Assembly: GCA_013180625.2 (NCBI GenBank)
Contig: SNVD02013686.1
Span: 620,001-684,000 of the forward strand
Origin: Boswellia sacra
Lineage: Eukaryota; Streptophyta; Magnoliopsida; Sapindales; Burseraceae
Length of the DNA: 64,000 bases
Direction of reading: 5' to 3'
In this document: positions 24,401 through 36,389 of the stretch, one piece after another
Layout of the letters: every line of letters begins with the position of its first letter
Position numbering within the stretch: position 1 is the stretch's first letter
The notes under the pieces: model-generated
Database searches by the model: none
What the model was told of the DNA's origin: nothing
Seen by the model: only the letters and a program-made list of their open reading frames with translations
Position numbers and translations under genes: made by a program

Positions 24401-25465
24401 ATACCGATCATCTGTCAGAACTCTAGTCAGTCCATCATGATTCCTCAATCGGATCGAACCTGTCCCAGCAGTATGGCAAATATCATCATTGCTCATATAC
24501 ACAACTCCACAATCAAGCTCTTCAAACTGAAAGAACCATTCCCTATGTGGACACATATGATAAGTACAACCCGAATCCATAATCCACTCATCAGAATTAG
24601 AAGTGGATGGATGACCAACTAGACATATATCTGACTCATTATCATCCTCACGCTCAACAACACATGCATAAGAAACAGTCTTACCCTTATCTTTCTTTTT
24701 CAATTTAGTAAAATCTTTCTTCCAATGCCCTTTCTCACGACAAAAGACACACTCATCTTTTCCTGATCTACCCCTCAACCAAGATTTTTCCCTTTTTCCC
24801 GGTTTCCTACTTTGACTACGCCCTCTCACTGTCAATGCATCTACTGACTCATCCCTATGTTCCCTTTGATCTTTCTTACGAATTTCATAATTCAATAAAG
24901 CAGAACAAACTTCTTCAAAAGACAGTTTATCTTTCCCATGGATAAGAGTAATGCACAAATGATCTAATTCATCCGAAAGTGAGCCAATCAATAGCATAGC
25001 CTTAATTTCATCTTTGAAGGTTTCATCTAAGTTTAACAAATCAGTAATTAACTTATTAAACTCATCAATATGAGAACTGATGCTCGTACCTGATTTCAAC
25101 TGGAGACGAAACAATCTCTTCAATAGGTACAGCCGATTCTCATTGCTTTTCTTCATATATTTGTTTTCCAGCGCCTTCCACAATTTGTTTGCAAATGTCT
25201 CCTTAGTGAACGGATACTTTTGTTCTCTATACAAGCAAGAGCGAATCAACCCACAAGCTTTTATATTCAGCCTGTCCCAATCTCTTATACTGATATCTTC
25301 TGGTTTTGTTTCTTCCAGAACAATATCCAAATCTTGCTGATACAACCCGTCCAACACCTCACTCTGCCATAAGCCGAAATTATTTTGACCATCAAATTTT
25401 TCAACATCTATTTTTGCATTTGTCACAGTCACTGTCTTCTCAGGTACAGTTGACGATGATGCCAT
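21467..25465 (-). pseudogene. copia-1b gag-pol polyprotein, frameshifted
   Basis: The start at ATG 25465 gives MASSSTVPEKTVTVTNAKID. The first open block (24329-25465) carries UBN2 gag, a zinc knuckle CVFCREKGHWKKDF and the protease core IMDSGCTYHMC. The second (23144-24118) carries the integrase with TFVDDFSKRTW, LRTDNGGEY and TPQQNGVAERMNR. RT follows in two pieces (22646-23077 and 22139-22612) with LLLYVDDMLIAS. RNase H ends at 21467 (STTEAEYMAM, LADMLTK). Breaks near 24120-24330, 23080-23140, 22615-22645, 22110-22140 and 21866-21877 make it non-functional. Confidence 0.92.
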
Positions 25466-25631
25466 AACTACATCTCACAAATAAGCTCGATACACAAATC
25501 ACCAATAACCAAGCTCCAAACAAACTATTATCTTCAATAACTAGCAATCCAAATTCAATAGCCCAAAACAGTAGTAAGTGCTTCAATGAAATAGCCACTA
25601 ACTACCCAAAACCTTCGGCTCTGATACCAAT

Positions 25632-26195
25632 TGTTATGCACAACGGAAGCGATAACCAACAGAACAACCCAAATTCATAACACAAACTATGCTAGATAAT
25701 TGAATATAATAGCAACTAAAGAGGCAACCAATCAACGACAATGCAGAAATAGAAATAACACCAAGATTTAACGAGGTTCGTTATAAATACCTACGTCCTC
25801 AGGCGCGGCTGAAGAAACCTTCCACTATCTTCAAAGAGAATTACAAACTTTTGGACCACAATACAAATACCACAACTATTGGGTCAAACTGCAATTATCC
25901 AAATAGTTAGGTTAAACTGTAATTACTTAAACAATTGGGCAATACTACAAATACCCAAAATAAAAAAGAAAAAGCAAATATTACAAACTTTAAGGTCCTT
26001 AATGAAAGGTCATTAAACTATGAGGTCTTATATGTGAGACCTTACAAATAGAGGGGGTGGAAGAGAATTTTCAATGGGACAACTAAGTGAGAAGACTTGA
26101 CTTTTATTTATAAGCCCAAGTCTCTCTAACACAAAGACTCCCACTCCATGTGGGATCTTTACACACACAATGACTAAAGAGCCACAATTCTAACA
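25632..26195 (-). repeat. 5' LTR of copia-1b
   Basis: The 564-bp LTR lies between the PBS and the GTATT duplication within unit B. Its ends match those of the 3' LTR exactly. Confidence 0.95.
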
Positions 26196-26657
26196 GTATT
26201 CACCTCTAAGGTTTTGATTGCCTTTTCCTTGCTGAACCTTGTCATCAAAATTATTGGGCAGTCCGGAAGCTGGTTTACCAGCATAAGCTCCACCGTTTCT
26301 GTTCTCACCGTTATCTTGTGTGGCAGTTGACGTTTCTTGATGTGGGGCTTGCTGTGGATTCCTACCTTTATCCTTTGGCGCCGTGGAAGAAGAATTTTGA
26401 TTATAACAACAGCAGCAACAAGTTCTACAAAGCCAGTCAAAGCAATTCGAGTTATTAGGCTTACTTTGTGTTTCGGTGTTGCCAAAGGCCGTTTTGCTCC
26501 TCTTTCTTAGGTGGAGGACGCGGAGGACCCATATCGTCAGGAATGGTTTGGTTTTGCTTTCTCCTTGCATATTGTCCTCACTTTCTCGAGCATACGTACG
26601 CGTCTGTGCTTTGCTGAAACATTTTGAGCAGCAATAAAATTTCTTTCTTACTTTCAT

Positions 26658-27735
26658 ATTAATTACACAAGAAAATTAAATGTCTGGTATACGTCGGAAA
26701 GAATTTTGTACAGTTACATAAAGCTGTCACTAAGTTGTTTTTATCAACACAATACCCATCTTTCAAAAACACTTCCTATAACTTAAAAAATGACTTCATT
26801 TAACCAATAAAGTCTAATAAAAATGCTTTATTTAATAAAATACAGTAAAAAACTATAATTTTTTCAAAAGTTTGATTAAAAACATTTCCATTCTCAAAAT
26901 TAAGGAAAAGAACCATTAATAATATCTATCATGGTTTGCAGAATTTTATTCATATTTATTTAATCTTTTTTCATTCAATTTATAAGTTTCAATTTATTAC
27001 ACTGGAGATAGTTACATGAAATACTTTCAAATCATGAAAAAGAGTTGAATAATGGGTGTAAACATTGTAATTTTGGCTTTAAATAGTCCTGTCAATAAAT
27101 TATTTAAAGAACAAATCTATTGACGGGGCATGCAGCTGCTTTGGTGACCAAACTTAATTGTTAATGTGTCATTTCTATAGATGTGATGGTGAGAATTCTG
27201 ATTTCAACGCTAGCGTTTGATAGTTAGTTGAGCAATTATATATGAAGAAATACTTATTAATATTTCTCAAATTTTGAAGATATGATGGTATTTAAGTGAA
27301 AAATGGAGAGAGGTACGTATGTCTTATTTGCCCAAATTTTAAGGCCACATATGTGCAACAATAATTTTATCTCAAGACCATTATCGAAACGATGAAGCAA
27401 AAGGTTTGGTTGATTCACCTAGAAGCGAAAGGAGATCTCTTGCCTTCCGGCAATAATACTGTATAGATATCAATAATTATCAGAATATATAATCATCACC
27501 ACAAGGGAATTTTAATGAAGCAAAAGTTTAGACGAAAAGGATTATTCTCTCTGCTTTCTCGTAGTGTAATGCTCATTCCTTTTTCAAAATTAAAGTTCTA
27601 AGTCAATATTATAATCTCGTAGAGAGAAGAGGAGTTACTTATTTCCATTCATTGCAAACAACATTATTTGACTGTATTTTTATTTTACTTAGCATACTTA
27701 GGCGAGTCTAGCATGCATGCAGCTGGGACGGAGCC
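26658..27735. other. 5' spacer of unit B
   Basis: This is non-coding AT-rich sequence. The block at 27480-27610 (ATCAGAATATATAATCATC, then ..TAGACGAAAAGGATTATTCTC) matches the spacer block near 41985 and 53270. No gene or clear promoter element is distinguishable. Confidence 0.55.
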
Positions 27736-27740
27736 ATAAA

Positions 27741-28192
27741 TGTGAAGTGTAATGTGTGAAGGCATTTTGCCTTTCACAATCCCACATTGGTGGGAAACAA
27801 ATTAGAGGTGGGGAGGTTTGGCTATATAATAAAGCCTCCTCCCCCTCTTACAAGTGTACCAAGCTTATGTATTAAGCTTTTCTCTTCTTTCTCCCTTGTA
27901 ATCTCCTCCATTCTAATTGTGAGAGAGATTGTAATATTTTTCTTCATAGTGAAATATTTTTGGTCTTGTCCCGTGGAGGTTTCCCTCAAATTGAGGATTT
28001 TACCATGTTAAATATTTGTGTCTTTATTTTCTTTATTGCCTTTAATTTATTTACTGTGGTAAGGCTGAGCCGCCCAAGTTGTCTATTTTATTTATTGTGG
28101 AAGGTAGTGCCACCCAAATTGTTATTTCTAATATAACAATTTGTTTCTTGTCTTTTATTTGAGCTGCGGTGGGAGTGTTCGATCTCCTAACA
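27741..28192 (+). mobile_element. Solo LTR of the copia-3 family, TSD ATAAA
   Basis: A 452-bp LTR starting TGTGAAGTG and ending CTCCTAACA is flanked by perfect ATAAA duplications (27736-27740 and 28193-28197), with no internal region. It aligns end to end with the LTRs at 56953-57403 and 61704-62154, in the opposite orientation. It is the residue of unequal recombination between the two LTRs of a former element. Confidence 0.95.
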
Positions 28193-28197
28193 ATAAA

Positions 28198-30736
28198 TTT
28201 CATTAAGAGGGGGCAATTTCAAAAAGTAGAATTTTTTACATAATCATATTTATGAACACTAATTTGTTTTACCTAAGTGTTTGGTCTTAATTGGAGAAAA
28301 AAAGAGGGATACTAAATATGGTTATTTGGACATGAAATTTGAAAAAAAAAATATTCAATTATATTTACACTTCAAATTTGAAAAGAAATGGATATTGTTA
28401 TGGAAAAATATGGATTCTATAATTATTTATGCAACAATCATTACGAGATTGTACAAGACATTTTAGCTTATGAGCTAACAGAGTTGAAGGTGGTTTTTCT
28501 AGCTTAGGAGTCATCATAATGAGATTATACAAGATATTTTAGCTTATAAGCCAACAGAGCTGAGGATAGTCTTTCCTGCTCAGCATTACTGATTGAACTA
28601 TCACTCTTTTAGTCATGCACTTATCGTCTCTCTTTTAGTCAAACATATATATATGTAATACATATCTAGATAGTTTTACATAAATCTATTCACTCCAAAC
28701 TTATAATTGTGAAATTATTGATTATTATAGGTAAAAATGATGAACTTTTTAACTTCATTGATCTCACAACCATAACATTAATAATGAACAAGGAGTTAGT
28801 CACAAATTTATATTAAAAATTTAACTAAAAAATTTTAAATATATATATATATATATATGGAGAGAGAGAGAAAAGGATTTATAACCTTATTTTTTTATAT
28901 ATAATTTCGTACATATATTATGAGTTATTAGTTCATAATTAGAACCATATACACCTATATATGTTTACATACACTCTTATAAATGATTAGGGGATGTAAT
29001 TATATAACAAGGAGAAATAAAAGAGTTGTCAAAAGTTGTTGATAGTCAACAATATTCAATCATAAAAAAAATTATTGAACATAGTTATTTGGACTTTAGA
29101 TTTAAAAATAAAGGGTTATTGGAGGAAGTTTTCCTTTTAATTTTTTTAAGGGTTAAGTCGTAGACTTTAATTAGTTTTAAGAATCATTTAATTGATTAAA
29201 GATCAAAATATAACGATGGATTTTGTTTAACACATATTGGTTTTTAATAGGCTCAAAGAAGGAAATATAACTTTATAAGATTATAAACAACAAGGGCATT
29301 ACAGTTATTTTATAAAATATATATAGAGGATTTAGGAATTTTGAAAAGTTGAGAACGGGCAACTATCCCTCCTGGGCCTTAATTGACTCTGTCCTCGCAT
29401 GTAGCTTTGCAAATGTGATATGTCTAACTATTCATATTTTCTCATATATTCAAATTCAATAATGTAGTAAAAATGAATCAACTTTCTCAACCAAAGTTTT
29501 ATTATTATTTTTAATTATATTTCATGATAATATACTAAGATTTAACTATTAATTTAAGCTCTCTAAATCAACAAAGTGACTTGGCAAGCCTATCTAATGC
29601 AAACTTTTATCTTCTTTTACTCTGTCTCGAGTAAGATTTTGATCTCTTCCTAATCTAAGCTTTTTTTATCATATAAATGTGTCAATTCATTGTTATATAC
29701 GGTTGAAATACATCCACATTTTATTGTATTCCTTTTAATTTTAATAACTGTTACTCAATATCACTTTGTATTTCTTTAATAGCTCATATATCTATGATTA
29801 GGAGAATCTTGGGCTCTATTCTTTTATGAATCCAGTATTTTTGTTTTCAATTGAATTTAGGAATATGTGGTTGATTTTGAATTATTTTGAATTTTGAAAA
29901 GAATATGTGGTTGAGATTGAATATAAATTGTATTAGAAAATGTGTAACATAAAAAACAGGATTTGAAAACAAGAAAGAAAAGAGAGCCTTGATAACTTAA
30001 TTATTATTATCGATCTTTTTCTATAGTATTTAAATACTATATATAGTAGCTAGAAGAATCATCCTCTGCTTGCACGTATCACACTTTTACAATGCCAAAC
30101 TAAGTCAAGCTTGATTTGATTAAAATGACAAGATCACCAAAAGCAGTAATTCTCCGATAGAACCTTTTAGCCCCGCTTGTTTAGGCGTTTTCCCTACTTT
30201 TTCTGTTTTCATTCTAAAAACAATCCCCTGAAATATGTAGTACGTATTTATTTAGATAATTTTCATAGATCATTCTTTTTAAAAACTAAATATATTTTTT
30301 TTATTTTTAAACTACACATAATTTGTCCTTTCTTATTTTTTCATTTCAAAATAATTTTATAATTTTAATATAAATTATAATAATAATTAAATATTAATTA
30401 TTTTATAATATTTGAAAAGATATAATTTTTTGGTGACCGTGAGGCTTGCCCCCTTTTTTAATGTCCCCCAGGCTTCGCATCCGTTTTGTTGCCATGAGTG
30501 AAAGAAGGGGTATACTTGTAAATTAACGGGGATATTTAATTGAAAAGCATGTAAAACCATTGACTTCTAAGGAAAGTGACACACGATGTTATATTATTAT
30601 TATTTTTTTAATCCTTCCTCCTTTATCTTTTGTTTTTATTCTTTCTTTCTTGTCCTTCTTCTTTGCTTTTCTCTCACGTGCGCTTTGCTTTTTCATCTTC
30701 ATCTGTTAGTTTACTCAAAAAAATCGATTAAAAAAA
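28198..30736. other. AT-rich spacer with a 75-bp tandem duplication
   Basis: No convincing gene is present. Two neighbouring copies of about 75 bp (about 28437-28510 and 28511-28585) share TTTTAGCTTAT.AGC.AACAGAG and then GGT/GGATAGT..TTTC. The rest is low-complexity AT sequence with an AT/AG microsatellite near 28838-28874. Short open frames here look random. Confidence 0.5.
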
Positions 30737-31055
30737 ATGAAAATTGTCCACTCAGTATCATCTGGTGCTATTCCTTCCTACTCTCTTAAGTCAAAGCTTG
30801 GGGATTGTAAGAGAGCTGCAACAATCAAACGCGAAGCTTTGCAAAGAATGATAGGAAGGTCTATGGAAGGAATGCCTTTAAAAGGTTTTGATTACGAGTC
30901 CATGTTGGAGCAGTGTTGTGAGATGCCAGAGGGGTAAGTTCAGATCCCACTAGGAATAGCAGGGCCATCGTTGCTTAATGGGAAGGAGTACGCATTTCTG
31001 ATGGCCACTACTGAAGGGTGGGTGGCTTGTAGCAAGTAGAAGCGGCAGTTGTAAT
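30737..31055 (+). pseudogene. HMG-CoA reductase gene fragment (pseudogene)
   Basis: The frame from ATG 30737 contains [39 protein letters not shown] and [20 protein letters not shown] at 30936-30938 falls where plant HMG-CoA reductases have tyrosine. Similarity then continues in the same frame as [18 protein letters not shown] and MATTEG. A one-base shift near 31018 leads to GWLVASRSG, matching the region after the conserved MATTEG motif. This is the start of the catalytic domain of the mevalonate-pathway enzyme. No membrane segments precede it and the rest of the catalytic domain is absent, so it is a dead fragment of about 100 codons. Confidence 0.87.
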
Positions 31056-32308
31056 GATGGAATTCGGCTTTTAATTTTGGAATGGGTTTTTATTTAATTT
31101 GATACATTTTGAAACGGTATGGTTTTTATTTAATTTTGCAGCAATTATAGTGTTTGCTTATGATTGAGGTGGTGGTAATGGTGGTTTACGTTATTGAGGT
31201 TTTTTCTTTGTTGTTGGTTCTATTTTTCATTCATTCTTAGGCTTGAACGGTATCTGGGTTTTGGAGGATTTTCTGGGTTTTGGTCATTGGTTGAGCAAAA
31301 GAAATTGAAGAGATTGAGAATGGGTTTTGATGAGTATTGTTTTTTCCAAAATGGGTATTAAAATGGATTCAAATTGATAGGTTCAGTTCCTATAAAAATT
31401 GATTGATTCAGTTAGTGATTTACATTGTTTGTGCAAAGTTGGTGATGAATTGTGGCGGGTGTTTGTACTGGAGGCTTATGGAGGAAGAAAAGAAAAAAAT
31501 TAATGAGGAAGAAAATAGACTTTGGTGGAAGTTTTTTATGGAGGAAAAAAAAAGACAAAAAAATAAATAAATAAAGGAAGAAAAAGACTGCTGGTGATAG
31601 TTGTGGTCGGTGTTTGTGGTAGAAGTTTATGGAGGAAGAAATGAAAAGAAAAAAAAGGGGAAAAGAAAAGGTTAAGAAAAAAGGGGAAGGAAACCTGAGC
31701 GTCACCGATAAAATTATTCCCATTTGAAAATTAAAAAAATTAATTTTTTATATTATAATTCATTTAAAATAAAAATATAAAATACACGTAACTAAATATA
31801 TTTTTATACAAATCAATTTCTTGTTGAATGTGTCAACATATCTCTCATTCTCATACCAAACTAAGAATTTTGGAAGTAAGAACATATAATTCATGAACAA
31901 AAGGTTAGCTTTCACAAAAGTTTTAGTATGTATTCAAAAATTAAGATGCATATTATTATTTAGTTAAAATAGTGTTTTTGTTTATCCCTGGCCTTTTAAT
32001 ATATGACTATCAATCTAATAGAGTTATTCAGAAATTGGGAATCTGGGATGCCTACAAAAAGATGATTGCACACAACAACTTTTTTTTTTCTCTACTAAAT
32101 ATTATTTACCTTTTTGTGGGCAACTCAGATTCTGAAAACCCACAAATCTGTATAAAACCATGATTTGGAAACAGCAATTCACTGAGGTCAGTTTGTTTTA
32201 CCAAGAGCAAATTCAACCAAACGATTTCAGTTAGAGACAGTTAAAAGAGACCATGAAGAAGGAAAAAAGAAACAAAGAAATCATGTACAAAGGAATTCCA
32301 GAATCCAA
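31056..32308. other. Spacer: purine-rich repeats, then the 3' spacer of unit C
   Basis: Positions 31430-31690 hold two imperfect copies of a GAGGAAGAAA-rich block (TGGTGAT..TTGTGG.GG.GTTTGT, then TTATGGAGGAAGAAA). From about 31860 the sequence matches other units' 3' spacers, for example TTTATCCC.GGCCTT and AAAGATGATTG as at 53615-53690. No gene is visible. Confidence 0.55.
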
Positions 32309-35300
32309 TTACTTATCTTTTGTTGTGCAGTACTCATCCTCTTTGAGAAATCCCTTTTGCTAATTTGATAATGGGTTATTTGCTTGCTGTCCAGAGCCAC
32401 TGATTGTAATTTTTGTAGGGTCCTGCCTTGTGATTCTTTGCATTTGTCTTGCTTGTAAATGTCTTTGTTGATGCCCTCTTGGTGACAACAACTTTTGGAT
32501 GCTCGTTTGACAAAAAGTTGCCTCTTTGTCCAAGATGGCTAAAATTTGAAAAAATTGAAGAGCTCGGTCTTCAATCATTTTGGTTTTCATTTTTATTTTC
32601 TTGGTTGGGAACACCATTTTGTTGTTCTTCTAATTCTGTCTTTGGAGAGCTGGTTTTCCAATGTTTTTTTGGTAGAAAACACCAAAGCTTTATTGCTTTT
32701 ATAAGCAAAAAGGATAAAACTGTTAAGGGGATAGCCTCGAAACAAAACAAAAACCTAAACTAAGAGTCACAGCAATACGCTATTGTTGACAACAAAACAG
32801 AAATCACCCACAGCAATTACATATGCTGGACTCTCTGAAGAATGCTATACAAAGAATAAGAAGAATCTATACTACTATATTTAAGCAATAAACTATATCT
32901 TATACTATTAATATTCATATCTACACTAGGAGTAGTATTTTCAAACATAGCTCTATTCCTAGTCTTCCATATATGATAGGCAGTAGAAGCAAGCACTAAA
33001 CGACGAAAGCTAGCTAACTTGCTCTTACCCGAAGCCTTCTTGCAAAACCAGCTCACTAATCTATTCCAACTACGACTTCTAGTATTAAAGTTACAGGCTG
33101 AGAAGACTCAGGACCAGACATTAGCAGTAAAAATGCAAGAATGAAAACAGTGATCGATTTCCTTGATTGCATAAAACACAGTTGTTATTATCCGTTGCTC
33201 CCCATTTAAGCAGTAAGTCTTTAGGCTTGAGTCTTTTCTTTAGAATAAGCCAAAGGATGAAACTAAACTTGGGAATTCTGCCTTTGCCCTAAACTAGCTT
33301 GGCCCCGAAAACAGAATCCTCATGCTGCCGAATGTGTCTCCAGGCACTAGCAATTGTCATCCTTCCTTTATTGTTACCTTTCCACTGAATCATGTCAATT
33401 TCACCTCTAGAAATAGGAATAGAAGTAGCTATGTACCTCCAGGCACCTTCAATATAAAGGTTTGAAGAACTAGGAAGATTCCAAACTCCATCTTGAATGA
33501 AATCACCTACAAAAGCATACTTGGAAATACCTGATCCTTCAATAGTAAGCTCAGGAAATTTCTTAGCAATTCTCTTATTGTCAACCCATGGATCCAGCCA
33601 AAATCTCACATTCTTGCCATCGCCAATGCTGTAGTGAATTAAATCCCTAATATACGATCTAGTATGAAGAATTCCCTTCCAAATCCAACTCGAATTGCTA
33701 TTAGGATTAACACTCCACACTAAAGAATTCCTGATTTTATTTACTCTAATCCAGTTAGCCCACAAGCTATTGTTATCAGTTAACAATTTCCATAAATTCT
33801 TGGAAACAGCAGCTCTGTTCCAAGGCTCAATGCATTTCAAACCCAAATCTCCTTTAGAAAGTGGAGAGCAAATGTCTTTCCAGGCTATAGGACTTCTTTT
33901 GACATAGTCTGCTGACCCACTCCACAAAAAGTTCTTGCAAGTTCTGTTGATATCTTTGATGACAACTTTTGACAAAATGAAGATGCAGGCCCAGAAAATG
34001 TGAATGCTATGAAGAACTGATTGGATTAACTGTCTTCTACTAGCAAAGGTCAGAAATCTAGAAGACCAAAGGTGAATTCTAGTTGTAATCTTACCAATAA
34101 TACTGGTGTAGTCATTTTTAGAAAGTCTGGAAGCAATAAGAGGCACTCCTAGATATCTCATAGGAAACTGTCCTTCTTCAAAGCCTACTTGAGAAAGGAT
34201 CTCTTGCTTGATGATCATGGGCACATTATTAAGAAATATTTGACTACTCTTGTTCTAATTAATAGAGAGGCCTGAAACTTGTTCAAAATCAGCCATCACA
34301 TGAAGCAAATGTTTGACAGAAAAAATGTCACCTCCATAAAAAAGCAAAAGGTCATCTGTAAACAATAAATGGTTAATCTTAATAACTTTACAGCCCTGAT
34401 GATATTTAAAATAAAAGTTGGTTTCCTGCTGTAACTTCTTGATAAGTATTCCATACACAAGACGAAAAGCAAAGGGGACATGGGATCCCCTTGCCTAAGG
34501 CCCTTCGCACCACAGAACAATCTATCAGACTACCTTTCCAAACAACTTGAAAAGAGACCGTACAAATACAGTTCATAATGAGAGTTTTGAAGACATCAAG
34601 GAAGCCAAAACCTATAAGAATCTCCTCCATTTAGTCCCAGGAAATAGAATCGTAAGCCTTTCTAAGATCCACTTTAAGTAAACAATTAGAGTTCCTTGCA
34701 TTCTTGTGATAATTCCTAACCAGCTCATGAGCCAACATAATATTATCAGAAATAGATCTATTGGCAATAAAACTAGACTGGTTACCAGAGATAATAGTAG
34801 GAAGAATAGTATGCAGCCTGTGAGCAATTACTTTGGTGAGGCATTTGTATAAGACATTACAACAGGCAATAGGTCTGAAATCGTTTAAGGAACTAGCATT
34901 AGCTGTTTTAGGAATGACTGAAATTGAAGTTCTATTAATAGTTTTCAGAACTTTGCCAATAGCAAAATAATCTTGAATAGCCTTAATAAGATCGCCTTTA
35001 ATAATATCCCACGAAGACTTGAAGAATTGGCTACTAAAGCCATCTGAGCCAGGGGATTTATCCGAGCCAATAGAGAACAGAGCATTTTTTACCTCTTCTT
35101 CAGAAACAGGAGCAGAAAGAAACTGAGAATCAAAAATAGAAAGAGTCTGACCTGATTGCAGAAAATTGTAATTGATATGCCTCCTCCTTCTATCATCTTT
35201 ACCAAGCAGAGAGCCATAGTAATGAGTCATGGCTTCATGGATGGCTTTATCATTAGTTATGGTCTCTCTAGTGTCAGTCGTAATGCAAGCAATATGATTT

Positions 35301-35718
35301 TTAGCACGCTGTATTTTCAGAGAATTGTGAAAAAACTTGGTGTTTGAATCTCTAAGCTTAATCCATTTAACTTTGGATTTCTACTTATAAAAGCTTTTCT
35401 CTTGAGCCAAGAGTAAATGAAGAGTAGAAGCTTGCTCCCTTTCTAGAATCAGGAGATCTTTATTAAGCGGATCTGTTTGAAGCCTCATCTGAGTGTCAGA
35501 AAGAGTCTTTCTCATAACATCAACTCTATTGGAGATATCTGAAAATTCCTGCTTGTTTAGCTCTTGTAATCTGTACTTGACTTTATTCAGCTTATTAACA
35601 ATACTGTACATAGCATGCCCATTATAATTCTTCAACCATTACTCTTTGACAATGTCTCTAAACATAGGATGCTGAGACCAGAAATTGAAGTATCTAAACA
35701 CTTTCCTTCTACTGGAAT

Positions 35719-35909
35719 TGTTGGGTTACCATGGACCGCACAAAACTCCACATTGGTATGATATTGTCTACTTTAAGCCCAAGCCCTCTTGGATTTGCTT
35801 TTGGATTCTACCCAAAAGGCCTCATACCAATGGAATGCTTGTCCATACTTATATACCCATGATCTTCCCCATGTCTAGCCAATGTGGGACTTTGGTTGCA
35901 CACCCAACA
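35719..35909 (-). repeat. 3' LTR of the TRIM
   Basis: A complete 191-bp terminal repeat. It differs from the other copy by few substitutions (for example CATGGACC against CATAGACC), so the insertion is fairly recent. Confidence 0.9.
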
Positions 35910-36200
35910 ATCCCCCCCTCAAACAAAAGACCATACTATTTTGTATGTTTTTTTTTCGAGCCTCCCCTCAAATGATCATTCATTCATTTGCTTCATCGAG
36001 GCCTTTGTCTACCTCGAGAGCCGTCCGTCTTGCTTCATCGAGGCCTTTGCTACCTCCTACCTCGAGAGCTTGCTCTATCCTTGTCCTTATTGCCAAATAG
36101 AGCTCAACCACAGATTCGGGGCTTACCACCTTTGTTTAGGTCTGAGAATTTTCATCACGTATTCTCCTGGCTAAGTCTGGGCCTGGGCTCTGATACCACT

Positions 36201-36389
36201 TGTTGGGTTACCATAGACCGCACAAAACTCCACATTGGTATGATATTGTCCACTTTGGGCCCAAGCCCCCATGGATTTGCTTTTGGATTCTACCCAAAAG
36301 GCCTCATACCAATGGAATGCTTTTTCACACTTATATGTCCATGATCTTCCCCATGTCTAGCCAATGTGGGACTTTGGTTGCACACCCAA
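36201..36389 (-). repeat. 5' LTR of the TRIM, outer end truncated
   Basis: It begins TGTTGGGTTACCATAGACC and ends CACACCCAA at 36389, where the expected final CA is lost. LINE sequence resumes directly with ATAGCTATCAG. Confidence 0.88.

Larger units (their letters stand above)
20797..26195 (-). mobile_element. copia-1b: full-length Tnt1-like Ty1/copia element, TSD GTATT
   Basis: The 5.4-kb element has LTRs at 20797-21365 and 25632-26195. The minus-strand PBS TGGTATCAGAGCC is at 25617-25629. A polypurine tract (minus-strand AAGGTGGAGAAT) abuts the 3' LTR at 21366. Perfect 5-bp duplications GTATT lie at 20792-20796 and 26196-26200. The LTRs differ at roughly 35 positions by eye (about 94% identity), which makes this one of the older insertions here. 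Its gag-pol is broken. Confidence 0.96.
19901..26657 (-). pseudogene. Unit B: KDD-repeat gene split by copia-1b
   Basis: The two host parts are 26196-26657 (starting MKVRKKFYCC) and 19901-20796. If the element and one GTATT copy are set aside, the frame is continuous across the junction, giving a protein of about 450 residues. The N-terminal part has a cysteine run (CFDWLCRTCCCCCYN, about residues 70-84). The rest carries repeats such as RQASFNRDDDHKYTNT, RQVSFNKDDHKIKDTG and KQQSFNKDDQKCSDAG. The C-terminus (GSGQQAS then stop at 19901) is shorter than in unit F because a small deletion shifts the frame. The N-terminal 60 residues are uncertain: a neighbouring frame there reads DDMGPPRPPPKKEEQNG, so a frameshift may exist. 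Apart from the insertion the gene is comparatively well preserved. Confidence 0.8.
35719..36389 (-). mobile_element. TRIM (miniature terminal-repeat retrotransposon) nested in the LINE
   Basis: Direct repeats of 191 bp (35719-35909) and 189 bp (36201-36389) flank a 291-bp interior with no coding capacity. The minus-strand PBS TGGTATCAGAGCCC (36185-36198) abuts the right LTR. A G-rich tract (minus-strand GGGGGGGAT) abuts the left LTR at 35910. LTRs start TGTTGGG and end CCCAACA. The outer right LTR end is cut short, and only one side of the duplication ATTCC/GGAAT (35714-35718) is intact. A loss of about 5 bp at the right junction would explain this. Confidence 0.9.

Noticed and set aside
31412..31723. 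Minus-strand hydrophobic Phe-rich frame that looks like a membrane protein
   Set aside because: It is the complement of purine-rich GAGGAAGAAA repeats. Low-complexity AAAGA/TTTCT DNA gives this composition by chance.
35900..36345. Plus-strand frames in the TRIM (for example the MLHRGLC frame)
   Set aside because: The two LTRs and interior are non-coding by structure (PBS and purine tract on the minus strand), and the frames end at LTR boundaries by chance.
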